Source of the DNA: Pavlovales sp. CCMP2436
Lineage: Eukaryota > Haptophyta > Pavlovophyceae > Pavlovales
Direction of reading: 5' to 3'
Assembly (NCBI GenBank): GCA_026770615.1
Contig: MU631782.1
Location: forward strand, 98,453-110,557
Length of the DNA: 12,105 bases
The position numbers and the translations under genes were made by a program. Shown in pieces: positions 1-6,616 of this stretch; position 1 is the stretch's first letter, and every line of letters begins with the position of its first letter. The notes under the pieces are model-generated. The model made no database searches, was not told the DNA's origin, and was given only the letters and a program-made list of their open reading frames with translations.

Positions 1-63
1 GGAGGCGGCGGCGGCGGCGGCGACGGCGGCGGTGGCGGCGGCGGTGGCGGCGGCGGCGGCGGC
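1..63. repeat. (GGC)n trinucleotide microsatellite
   Basis: Nearly pure GGC triplets with a few GAC/GGT interruptions, cut by the window edge. Frame 2 is open through it (poly-Ala) to a TAG at 181-183, but the tail resembles no protein I know. The following DNA is repeated at about 6055-6270, where the frame differs, so I treat it as a repeat and not as a gene end. Confidence 0.85.
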
Positions 64-285
64 AATGGAGGCTGCGAAGGCGACGGGGTCGCGACGGAGA
101 CGGAGTGTGGCTTTAGATGAGAACGTGGGCGCGTTCAGCAACTCAAAGGTTTCTTTTTGTCAGTGGTGGGCCTTCAGCGCTTAGCTGAAGGTACCTGCTG
201 GCGCGGCGGATTCACTCGCGAGAGTGACGTCGTTATGAACCGACGGCGTTGAGAGACGCGGGCGAAATAAATAATAAAAGCACTA
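64..285 (+). repeat. Dispersed repeat R1, copy 1
   Basis: About 110-285 aligns with about 6085-6270. Shared blocks in the same order include GAGAAYGTGG, CAACTCAA, a T-rich run followed by CAGTGKTGG, AGCTGAAG, GTGACGTCGT, AAACCGACG-like and GGTGAGAG-like stretches, ending in an A/T-rich tail (AAATAAATAATAAAA here, GGAATAAATTATATT there). Similarity is moderate with small indels, so these are old copies. The A-rich end suggests the 3' end of a retroposed or transposed sequence. No coding potential is shared between the copies. Confidence 0.6.
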
Positions 286-880
286 AGTTATTTACTATAA
301 TTTGTCAAAACCTTTTCATCTACCTTTGTACAAGTACCCTTCTACACATCCCTCATTTTGTTTTTTGTTTTTTTAAGGCCTTCAACCTTGGGGGTTCATG
401 TTCGGAAAAGTGCAAAGGTAAATTAATATTTACTTTTCCGGAGTTATCGGACCGATTTAGTATTTAAGAGTCGAAATACTCACTTTTATAGCCTACAGGG
501 TGTCGTGGATTTAAAAATCCGTAGTGTTAAGAAGCTGAGCCTCGTTTTTTTGCATTGTTAGTATGTAATTTAAGCAAATTTAAGTATTGTTTGTATGTAA
601 TTGAACCATGCTGAGCCGTTATATATATATATATATAGATGTAATTTGCTAAGAAGCTCAGCCTCAAGCTCAAAATTCGCCCTTCTTATTGCCCGCGATC
701 CCCTGTACCTCTTAGGACCCCCCCCTCCAAGCCCGTGGCATGGAAATTGCCTATGCAAAACAGGCTCAGGAGGCGCGCGCGGCACATTTTATATAGGGAG
801 CAGGGCCAGCTGCTTGAGTACGTGGACATTTATACTTAATATAATTTAATTAACGGATATTTTTAAAAAACGATATAGTA
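286..880. other. Gene-free AT-rich stretch
   Basis: No convincing gene. Short open frames at 249-467 (+) and 601-849 (+) match no family I know and cross repeat sequence. The stretch contains the short insertion at 603-638 and a direct repeat, TAAGAAGCTSAGCCTC, at 528-543 and 650-665. Confidence 0.6.
603..638 (+). mobile_element. Family A short insertion (TGCTGAGCC...TA tail), 36 bp
   Basis: The insert starts GAACCATGCTGAGCCG and ends in a (TA)n tract. It is flanked by the 8-bp direct repeat ATGTAATT at 595-602 and 639-646. A third ATGTAATT at 563-570 means the target region already contained this word, which weakens the target-site reading slightly. The shared 3' end with (TA)n tail and the different 5' start compared with the other copies suggest 5'-truncated retroposition. 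Confidence 0.6.
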
Positions 881-881
881 T

Positions 882-968
882 AGTCGGCGGTCACGCAGTC
901 AGCGGTCGACGCGGTCGGCGGTCGGCGGTCGGCGGTCGATGGTCGACGGTCGGCGGTCGGCGGACGGA
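882..968. repeat. CGGCGGT-type heptamer minisatellite
   Basis: Imperfect tandem copies of a 7-bp unit, CGGCGGT/CGACGGT/CGATGGT, continue for about 80 bp and merge at the left into AT-rich DNA. Open frames on the minus strand through it (RRPPTADRRP-like) are a by-product of the repeat. Confidence 0.8.
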
Positions 969-1225
969 CCGTCGAATTATGCCGCATGCACATGTACAGC
1001 AAGAGGCGACGAGGCGTGCCACGGCTCCCACCATGTGAAGTCTGGGAGGGGGGGGGAGGTCTGACGAAGTTTGCGAGCGGGTGGCATGCACACGCACCCT
1101 GCGCCCGTGCCACCCGCCAGCACACGCCTCGGGAAGTGGGCGACGGCGCTCGGCGCCGACGATCGCCCGCCACGCGCACGCCACCACGCACACGGCATCG
1201 ACGGCGGGCGGGGCCAGCAATTTAG
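969..1225. other. GC-rich unassigned stretch
   Basis: GC-rich sequence with a poly-G tract near 1048. Several overlapping frames are open on both strands, as expected from base composition. None shows a recognisable domain, start context or splice-site set. Confidence 0.5.
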
Positions 1226-1251
1226 TTTTAAAATAAAATAAAATAAAATAA
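1226..1251. repeat. (AAAAT)n pentanucleotide repeat
   Basis: TTTTAAAATAAAATAAAATA and continuation: about four tandem AAAAT units between two GC-rich repeat blocks. Confidence 0.8.
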
Positions 1252-1535
1252 GGCAGGGCCAGGGCCATTGGCCACCGACAGGGCCACACCATAAGGCCAG
1301 GGCCACAGGACCAGGGCCACAGGGCAGGGCCACAGGGCCATGGCCATGGCCACAGGGCCATTGCCAGGGCCATAGGGTCAGGGCCAGGGCGAGGGCCAGG
1401 GCGAGGGCCAGGGACAGGGCCAGGGCACCGAGCGAGGGCCATTTGAGGCGAGGGCGAGGGCTAGGACTAGGCCGCTAGGGACAGGGCTAGGCCCAGGACT
1501 AGAGTAAGGGCTATGGCTAGGATCAGGCTATGGCT
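1252..1535. repeat. GGGCCA / GGGCTA hexamer minisatellite
   Basis: A degenerate array of about 280 bp. It is mostly AGGGCCAGGGCCAT-like at the left and drifts to AGGGCTAGGACTAGG at the right. Long open frames across it encode only repeated Pro/Trp/Ala or Gly/Pro peptides and should not be annotated as genes. The right part loosely resembles degenerate telomere-type hexamers, without enough regularity to claim that. Confidence 0.8.
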
Positions 1536-1619
1536 ACGTGCGTGTGCGCCAGGTGCAAGGTTGGGAATCCCCCCGACAGGTACGCGTGGAGCCAGGTCCA
1601 GAGGTTGGGACACCCCCCT

Positions 1620-2040
1620 CGGGTCGAAATCCGAATTAGTGGCCAGTCCGGGGGGAAATCGCAAAAAAATCCGGTTAAAATCCTTCAGAGTAAGTCACGA
1701 ACCGGAGGTGGTGCACAAAAGTTGGTTGCGGATTCGTGAATGGGGCGGCGCCTCATTTATGATTCCGCAACTAACTTTTGTGCACCACTTCGGGAACCAT
1801 GACTTTCTTTTCGCTTCCGAACGCTGAGAATCGGGAATGTTAGTTACCTTTAGTATGTTCTCGACCCCAGAGGCACACGAGAGGCACACAAATTGGGCTC
1901 CGACCCTCGAGGAGGGCTCTATTCGACAGAAGCTATCGACACTTAGCGCGCAGGGGCGAACGATGTCTACTTCTTCGACCCGGCCACCGCTTTTCCTCCT
2001 CCCCAGTGCGGAATCGCGCCACTAATTCGGATTTCGACCC
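1620..2040. repeat. Inverted-repeat-bounded segment
   Basis: A 22-bp perfect inverted repeat, GGGTCGAAATCCGAATTAGT plus GG, lies at 1620-1641 and reappears as its complement at 2019-2040. It bounds about 420 bp that contains the foldback at 1692-1804. Nearby direct repeats of the type GTTGGGACACCCCCC occur near 1562, 1606, 2069 and 2118, so the neighbourhood is a repeat mosaic. No transposase-like frame lies inside. It could be a small non-autonomous DNA element. Confidence 0.55.
1692..1804. repeat. Foldback palindrome, arms of about 50-55 bp
   Basis: The left arm contains GTGGTGCACAAAAGTTGGTT. The right arm is its complement with few mismatches and contains AACTAACTTTTGTGCACCAC. The symmetry centre is near 1748 with almost no loop, and pairing holds outwards to AAGTCACG/CATGACTT. 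Such a structure would form a long hairpin in RNA or single-stranded DNA. Confidence 0.85.
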
Positions 2041-2474
2041 CCTCCCAGGCAGACAAGCATTTTCAGAGGTTGCGCACCCCCCAGCTCCGCATTTTTCTCG
2101 CCTGCGGCGCAATTTTATGTTGGGGTACCCCCCTACCCCCCCGATCGGTGAAAATTGGATGTTGCCCCCCCCCTCCCCTTCAGGAGGACACGGAAGGGGG
2201 GTACAAAATGACGCGGGTATTACCGCCTATTTTTTGCATAATCCGAACTAATGAACTAAAACGTAGTGTACACGAAGTTATATGGTAGCGGGCGAGGTCA
2301 CCCTCGAGCGGACGAGCACAGCCATCAGATTACACGCCAGTACCGAGTACACGATCTTAACCAACCCCTGTCCCGACAGCGACCGCTTGGCGCGAGGCAC
2401 GCTCGCGGTGTATTGCTTGGCTAGGCTCGGACGCAGCACGACCGCGCCTCCGACAAGACTTTGCCCCCCCCCCC
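2041..2474. other. Gene-free region downstream of prefoldin gene
   Basis: Poly-C and poly-G tracts (near 2124, 2165 and 2464) and low-complexity sequence. Frames on both strands are compositional. The 3' UTR of the minus-strand prefoldin gene must lie in the right part, but I see no clear polyadenylation signal. Confidence 0.5.
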
Positions 2475-3308
2475 CTACTTCGGTCCCCCCTCCGCCTCCT
2501 GCGCCATCGCCTTGCGCCTTTCGCGCACGTCCCAGTTGAAGACCCGCGCCATGTTGACCTCGCATGTGGTCATCTGATCTTTGAGGAAGCCGAGGCCCTC
2601 GCTCACCTCCACCAGCGCCCTCTGCGCGCTCGCCAGGTTGGTGGTGAGCAACAGCACCGCCTCCTCCACTGTGTACTCGAGCATCACGTTGGCGCCCAGC
2701 CAGAGGAAGACGGTCTGCTCCTCGGCGATCGGGACGACCGCCTTGGCGTACACGGCGTCGCAAAGCTCGTAGTGCGTTTTCAGTTCGCTCAAGCCCTCCT
2801 CCTGCGCGCGCACGGGCGCCAGGCGCGGACGCAGAGATGGCAATTAGTTGGCAGCGGCAAATTGGCGGCGGCTTATTCGCAGCGCTCCCAGCGCGTCCGG
2901 CGCATACCTGCGATGCCTTCATCCGCTTCACGACGCCGAGTGTTTTCTCGATGTCTGGGACCTTGGAGCGCAGCTTCATCTTCCTCGCAGTCAGCTGCTG
3001 CTCCACCATCTTGTACCCGTTATACTGCTCCTGCAGCTTCTGGATCGACGTCTCCGCCGAGCGCCCTTCCTTCACCATGGCCGCATCAATGTCGTCCTGC
3101 ACGAGTGGGAGGCGCGGCGCGTGAGCGCACGCGCAACGTGCCGCATAGGCTCGAGGCTCGCGTGTGCGCCGCGCCAGCGCGCGCGCGTGCGATGTGCGCG
3201 CGCACACAGCGTGCTGCATGGGCTTAAGCTCGCGCGTACGATGAACGGCATGACCGGGATATTTTCGCCGAACATGATCATCTGCCCGGGCTGAGTCGCT
3301 GCTGCCAT
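2475..3308 (-). CDS. PFDN3: Prefoldin subunit 3 (VBP1-like), three exons
   Basis: Subunit of the cytosolic prefoldin hexamer, which hands unfolded actin and tubulin to the CCT chaperonin. Exons on the minus strand are 3308-3240, 3096-2908 and 2801-2475. Introns of 143 and 106 bp have GT...AG ends and all phases are 0, giving about 194 residues, close to the usual size for this subunit. The N-terminal NIPVMPFIDDIDAAM-type stretch spans exons 1 and 2 and matches the family's IP..FI.DVD.F motif. A coiled coil follows (QEQYNGYKMVEQQL, then VPDIEKTL). Exon 3 carries the diagnostic FLWLGANVMLEY, and the C-terminal helix has EVNMARVFNWDVRERRK. The ATG at 3308 is used because the frame-extending codon at 3326 is GTG. 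The gene is divergent from the TLC gene. Confidence 0.95.
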
Positions 3309-3695
3309 CGTGAGCTCAACCGCCACGACGATTTAAAATCGGGCAGATCTCCAGTTGACACTTGACAGGCAATTGGGTGCACATTCCCTGCTCCCCACGC
3401 GGAATGCCCAAGCTAAAGTGCCCAAGGCGTCCGCGCGCGCGCGTCTCCTGCCGCTGCTGGCACGGCACCTTCGGCCCGCGCATCAGTGTCATCGTCCCGT
3501 CGGTTTCGTCGTTGTCAGGGCCGTGCGCAGTGCCACAGTGTGCTCCATGTGTCATGTGTGCGCGTGCAATGATGGCCTTGGCGTGCCTGCACATCCCCCG
3601 TATGTAAGAGCCTGCACGACACTCCTTCGTTCGAACCAAATATTTTAAATCTCCGACCACCGAAAAGAGCTTCGACGCGGGAGGGGAACCCCGCG
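3309..3695. promoter_or_regulatory. Bidirectional promoter region
   Basis: 387 bp separate the two divergent ATGs. Each gene has the same short AT-rich element upstream of its start, in its own orientation: GATTTTAAATCGTCG about 20-40 bp before the prefoldin ATG (3332-3346 on the minus strand), and TATTTTAAATCTCCG before the TLC ATG (around 3641-3655). The ATTTTAAATC core may be a TATA-like or initiator element. A small hairpin (GCGGG...CCCGC, 3677-3694) sits directly before the TLC ATG. Open frames in this interval have no recognisable content. Confidence 0.45.
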
Positions 3696-4547
3696 ATGCT
3701 CGAGCTCCTCCTCTGGCGCGCAGATGACTTCCTGGCGTCCCCGAGCCCGAATCAGATCGCGCTGACCGTGGTGGTGATCGCCCTGGCGATGACCGTGCTT
3801 GAAAAGGTGTTCATCTGCATGTACGCGGCGGCCGGACGCACGACTGGCCACCCGATATTGGCGCCCCGCGCGAGCCGAGCGATGCTTGCGCGACGCACGC
3901 TCGAGGTGTGCGCGATGAGCACTCTCGCCGTACTGGGTCTTCAAGCCCACTGGCGCCTGGGTGGTCTGCCCAGCGGCGTTCGGGAGGGGCAGGCCGCGGT
4001 CGAAAGGGCGTTTGAGTTCCACCCGCTCTCGTGCCGGCTCGCGCTCTTCCAGCTGGGCTATCAAGTCTTCAACACCTACATGAGCACCCGGGACCGCGAT
4101 GGGCCCATTTTCATCGGGCATCACATCGCGACGGGCATGCTCTGCTTCTTCGCGTTGGCGCCTTTTCTCCACGTCTACGCCCCTTTTTTCTTGGGGATCA
4201 CAGAGGTCTCCACCGCAGTCCTCTGCGCCCTCGCGGCATTTGACAAGGTACCAATGGGCGTGCCCGGAATGGGCGTGACATTTCCGGTCACCACGCAGGT
4301 CCTCGGCGTAACCTTTGCGCTGCTATTCGTGGGCATTCGTATCGTGATCTGGCCGTGGCTGAGCTATGTCTTCTGGCTGGACGTGTTTGCCGTCCTCGAG
4401 GCACAGGTGCATCCTCCCATCGCCTGCTACAGCTTCTTGGTTGCGAACGCTGGGCTCTCGCTGCTGCAAGTCATGTGGCTCGGCGAGATCATCACGACTG
4501 CCGTCGCTGTGTTTGGCAAGTCAAAGGATTCGTCCAAGGCTCACTAA
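3696..4547 (+). CDS. TLC-domain multi-pass membrane protein
   Basis: Intronless, 283 residues from the ATG at 3696. About seven hydrophobic segments lie near residues 21-43, 68-85, 112-128, 143-166, 168-182, 197-227 and 243-273. TLC (TRAM/LAG1/CLN8) hallmarks are visible: the His pair in FIGHHIATGML (142-143), ITEVSTAVL (Glu170), and FVGIRIVIWPWLSY with Arg215 in a late membrane helix. The family acts in ER and endomembranes. Some members are ceramide synthases, while the TLCD/TMEM56 type is linked to membrane lipid composition. There is no homeobox and no long LAG1 motif, so I favour a TLCD4-like protein over a ceramide synthase. The lysine-containing tail KSKDSSKAH is cytosolic-like, but its ER-retrieval role is not certain. 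Confidence 0.85.
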   Translation: MLELLLWRADDFLASPSPNQIALTVVVIALAMTVLEKVFICMYAAAGRTTGHPILAPRASRAMLARRTLEVCAMSTLAVLGLQAHWRLGGLPSGVREGQAAVERAFEFHPLSCRLALFQLGYQVFNTYMSTRDRDGPIFIGHHIATGMLCFFALAPFLHVYAPFFLGITEVSTAVLCALAAFDKVPMGVPGMGVTFPVTTQVLGVTFALLFVGIRIVIWPWLSYVFWLDVFAVLEAQVHPPIACYSFLVANAGLSLLQVMWLGEIITTAVAVFGKSKDSSKAH

Positions 4548-4615
4548 CGTAGACGGGCGTCGATCACCGTTGTCGAATGAGCCGGTGAGGCTGGGAGAAT
4601 TAAGTCAAACTATAT

Positions 4616-4631
4616 TGAGCCGCTATGCCTA
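4616..4631 (+). mobile_element. Family A minimal insertion, 16 bp
   Basis: TGAGCCGCTATGCCTA, carrying the family's shared 3' core TGAGCCGCTA, lies between two perfect 10-bp direct repeats, CAAACTATAT (4606-4615 and 4632-4641). This would be the shortest copy, truncated to little more than the 3' end. An alternative is filler DNA added during break repair. Confidence 0.55.
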
Positions 4632-4793
4632 CAAACTATATGGATGTAGGGGGGTTCCGGCTGGCGGTGTGGCAAATCATCAAGGACAAGTTGATCTTAG
4701 ACTTAGCAGCGTGATCCGACGCAAGCTCCGAGTCCGACGCGCTACCGGAGTGGAGTCGTGGAGAAGTTTTAAGCGCTGAATCCTGATAGTCAT

Positions 4794-4813
4794 AGGGATT
4801 CAAGCTGGCGTCT
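4794..4813 (+). repeat. Family B repeat (AGGGATTCAAGCTGGCGTCT)
   Basis: The same 20-bp core occurs inverted at 7925-7944 (GGGGATTC variant) and again at 8948-8967 with one change. A partial copy (GATTCAAGCTGGC) lies inside the family A insertion at 5048-5113, which shows that B is the upstream part of the same element. Confidence 0.65.
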
Positions 4814-5047
4814 TCGACTAAATATGTCAGCGCGTAAGTCGAGAGTCGTCGATTGTCGTGTGCCTGGTCAGACTCAACGGCGGGGACGGTATCCGTGTGC
4901 CCGGGGTGGATCTTTCGATCTGAGCTTGTATTTCAGTGATGCTCTGGGCCATTGGCCAGTGCGAGCCTCTCGGGGACGGACGTTTAACTAAACAACTTAC
5001 ACGCCATTAACATTAAAATTAATATGTATTTATTTAGTTACATATAT

Positions 5048-5113
5048 ATATTAGCGGCTCAGCATGGTTCAACAGAGTCACGGGCGCCAGCTTGAATCGG
5101 ACCCATCATTCAT
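5048..5113 (-). mobile_element. Family A insertion with B segment, about 66 bp
   Basis: Read on the minus strand: a GATTCAAGCTGGCGCC segment (B), then GTGACTCTGTTGAACC, then CATGCTGAGCCGCTAATATA. It is flanked by ACATATAT (5040-5047 and 5114-5121). Because the flanks are simple sequence, the duplication is weaker evidence here than at other copies. This copy links families A and B into one element. Confidence 0.55.
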
Positions 5114-5337
5114 ACATATATTAATGTAGGGGGGTTCTTCCTACCCGCTGAGGGCTGTCGCTCGCAACGACGATTAATTTACGAATAAAGAATTTGCCCA
5201 CGCCATACAGTATGGCGCCACGCGCGGGCGGGCAAAGATGGAAGAGCAGTTATCACCAGCGGGATCGTCTACGTCGTACTGCCACTATAAACTGCTGCTC
5301 AAATATTCGCGCGGATGAGTTCGTAGGCAAAAGGCGC

Positions 5338-5372
5338 CATGCTGAGCCGCTAATATATATATATATATATAT
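5338..5372 (+). mobile_element. Family A insertion with 11-bp target duplication, 35 bp
   Basis: CATGCTGAGCCGCTAATATA followed by a (TA)n tract lies between two perfect copies of GCAAAAGGCGC (5327-5337 and 5373-5383). The duplicated word is not simple sequence, which makes this the clearest target-site duplication of the set. It sits about 150 bp upstream of the SDHAF1-like ATG, so it may lie in that gene's promoter or 5' leader. Confidence 0.75.
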
Positions 5373-5523
5373 GCAAAAGGCGCAAGCTCGACGTGCATTA
5401 CGAAATTGCGACAGCATCCGCTGCCGCCCAAAAACTCACGCGAGTTCGACTCTGTGGACGGTGATCGATCAGAGCGAGGACTTGGAGCGGGGGATTGAAG
5501 CAGAGGGGGGGCAAGTTGTCGCG

Positions 5524-5757
5524 ATGCGCCAGCACTCTGAGATGCAGCTCCAGGTCCTCCGGCTCTACCGCGACATCCTCCGCTTCGCTCGCACAAAGGC
5601 CGACGAGGAGCGGACGCAGATCGCGAGGCATGCGCGCGAGAAGTTCTCGGCGCCCATCCTGCGGACCAACGTTACTCGCATCGAGTACCTGCTGGGCTAC
5701 GGGCGCAGGCAGCTCGACATGCTGAAGCAGTCGACGAAGGTGCAGTTCAGGAGATGA
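5524..5757 (+). CDS. SDHAF1: Succinate dehydrogenase assembly factor 1-like LYR protein
   Basis: 77 residues from the ATG at 5524, which opens with MRQHSEMQLQVLRLYRDILR. The LYR tripeptide (residues 14-16), followed by a basic helix, REKF, and RTNVTRIEYLLGYGRRQLDML, matches the SDHAF1 pattern LYRDLLR...R.DV.RIEYL...GRRQL. SDHAF1 is a mitochondrial matrix factor that helps deliver Fe-S clusters to the SDHB subunit of complex II. The frame stays open upstream, but the upstream part runs through a (TA)n insertion, so I prefer the ATG directly before the LYR helix. Small LYR proteins often lack a cleavable presequence. The stop overlaps an unrelated ATG at 5754, which opens a frame without recognisable content. 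Confidence 0.88.
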   Translation: MRQHSEMQLQVLRLYRDILRFARTKADEERTQIARHAREKFSAPILRTNVTRIEYLLGYGRRQLDMLKQSTKVQFRR

Positions 5758-6054
5758 CGGCTTCTCTGCCGTTTGTTCCGCCTCCATCGTGTACGATCCC
5801 GCTGAAGCTGGCCCATGGTGGCGGGATGCAACCAAAGCGTCCCCCAAGGCATACCGCGAGTCTATCACCAGACGGCACAACACGCGTGAGGGCCACGTCT
5901 GAGTCCATCCGGGTGGCAGACAGCCAAACAGAGCACCCACAGATCGCCACTTCACTTTCTGGCCGACTACCCTGCCGGCAGCTGCAGCAGCTCGAGAGAA
6001 GGAGACGGCAAGCTGTGGTGTAAGTCGAACGTGGGCGGCTGGGACAAGGACGAC
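5758..6054. other. Region downstream of SDHAF1-like gene, no recognised gene
   Basis: Frames are open on both strands (5754-6023 on plus, 5398-6165 on minus), and a plus frame without an ATG runs from about 5890 to 6177. The last contains LWCKSNVGGWDKDDSGTWKA, which looks protein-like, but I recognise no family. It runs directly into repeat R1, so it may be the decayed end of a mobile element's coding region. Confidence 0.35.
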
Positions 6055-6275
6055 AGCGGTACATGGAAGGCGGCGGCGACGGCGAGAATGTGGCAAGGAC
6101 ATCGGCGCGTCCGGCAACTCAACGATATAATTTTTTTCAGTGTTGGTCAACAGGTCAAGCAGCACAGGCGCAGCTGAAGACCTGCTGGGACGGCGAATTC
6201 ATTTGCGAAAGTGACGTCGTAATAAACCGACGACGGTGAGAGGACTCGAGCGGAATAAATTATATTGAAGTGACC
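6055..6275 (+). repeat. Dispersed repeat R1, copy 2
   Basis: Matches the copy near 64-285: GGCGACGG, GAGAATGTGG, CAACTCAA, TTTTTTTCAGTGTTGG, AGCTGAAGACCTGCTGG, AAAGTGACGTCGTAATAAAC, and an A/T-rich end. The GGC tract is short here and greatly expanded in copy 1. Confidence 0.6.
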
Positions 6276-6616
6276 AGCACAACCGGGCGGGGGTACTCAG
6301 CCGCTGACCCAGACAGATCTATGCTAGTTTTATCACTTTAAATTAGTTTAAAAAGTGGCGCTCACCAGGCAAGGGTGTCCGCCGAGGTTGAAGAATAAAG
6401 TAGTGGCGCTGCACTCGCAACGATGTTTGAGATTAAGCGCAAGCGAGAGTGAGGAGCGGGGCATTGACTGAGCGCACCGCCCTGACAGTCAGTGCTAATT
6501 GCAATGTTGTAAATCTCTGGGCTTAGTTTAGCGTTCGCCGATTGAAGAGATTGAACTCAGCGGCCTCTTTCCAATAAAATACACTCCTTGAAATTATAAG
6601 GACGGTCGGGGCAGCG
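6276..6616. other. Upstream region of ankyrin gene
   Basis: 341 bp without a recognised gene. It must contain the ankyrin gene promoter. An AT-rich patch (TTTAAATTAGTTTAAAAAG) lies near 6336-6354, and CCTTGAAATTATAAGG sits 20-35 bp before the ATG; neither is an established element. Confidence 0.4.

Larger units (their letters stand above)
4548..5523. other. Intergenic repeat mosaic between TLC and SDHAF1-like genes
   Basis: No gene seen. It holds three family A insertions (4616-4631, 5048-5113, 5338-5372), a family B copy at 4794-4813, and two copies of ATGTAGGGGGGTTC (4644-4657 and 5124-5137). The frame at 4366-4779 is the shadow of the TLC gene extended into non-coding DNA. The long frame 5194-5523 upstream of SDHAF1 crosses an insertion and its (TA)n tract, so it is unlikely to be translated. 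Confidence 0.6.

Noticed and set aside
62..183. Poly-Ala tailed gene end at the left edge
   Set aside because: The matching copy at 6055-6270 does not keep the frame, so this looks like repeat sequence and not a gene.
891..1442. Minus-strand frames rich in Gly/Pro/Trp (WPWPC, PGPRPG repeats)
   Set aside because: They are direct translation of hexamer and heptamer minisatellites, with all frames equally repetitive.
1440..1530. Interstitial telomere repeats (CTAGGG-like)
   Set aside because: The units are irregular and grade into GGGCCA; no run of a single telomere hexamer or heptamer is present.
2278..3219. Long minus-strand frame of 313 codons over the prefoldin gene
   Set aside because: It runs through both introns and ends in the wrong frame for exon 3. 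The spliced three-exon model matches prefoldin 3 throughout.
5194..5523. N-terminal extension of the SDHAF1-like protein
   Set aside because: It reads through an insertion and a (TA)n tract (YIYIYIY). SDHAF1 proteins begin shortly before the LYR motif.
5398..6165. 255-codon minus-strand frame opposite SDHAF1
   Set aside because: It is antisense to a confidently recognised gene, crosses into repeat R1, and shows no domain.
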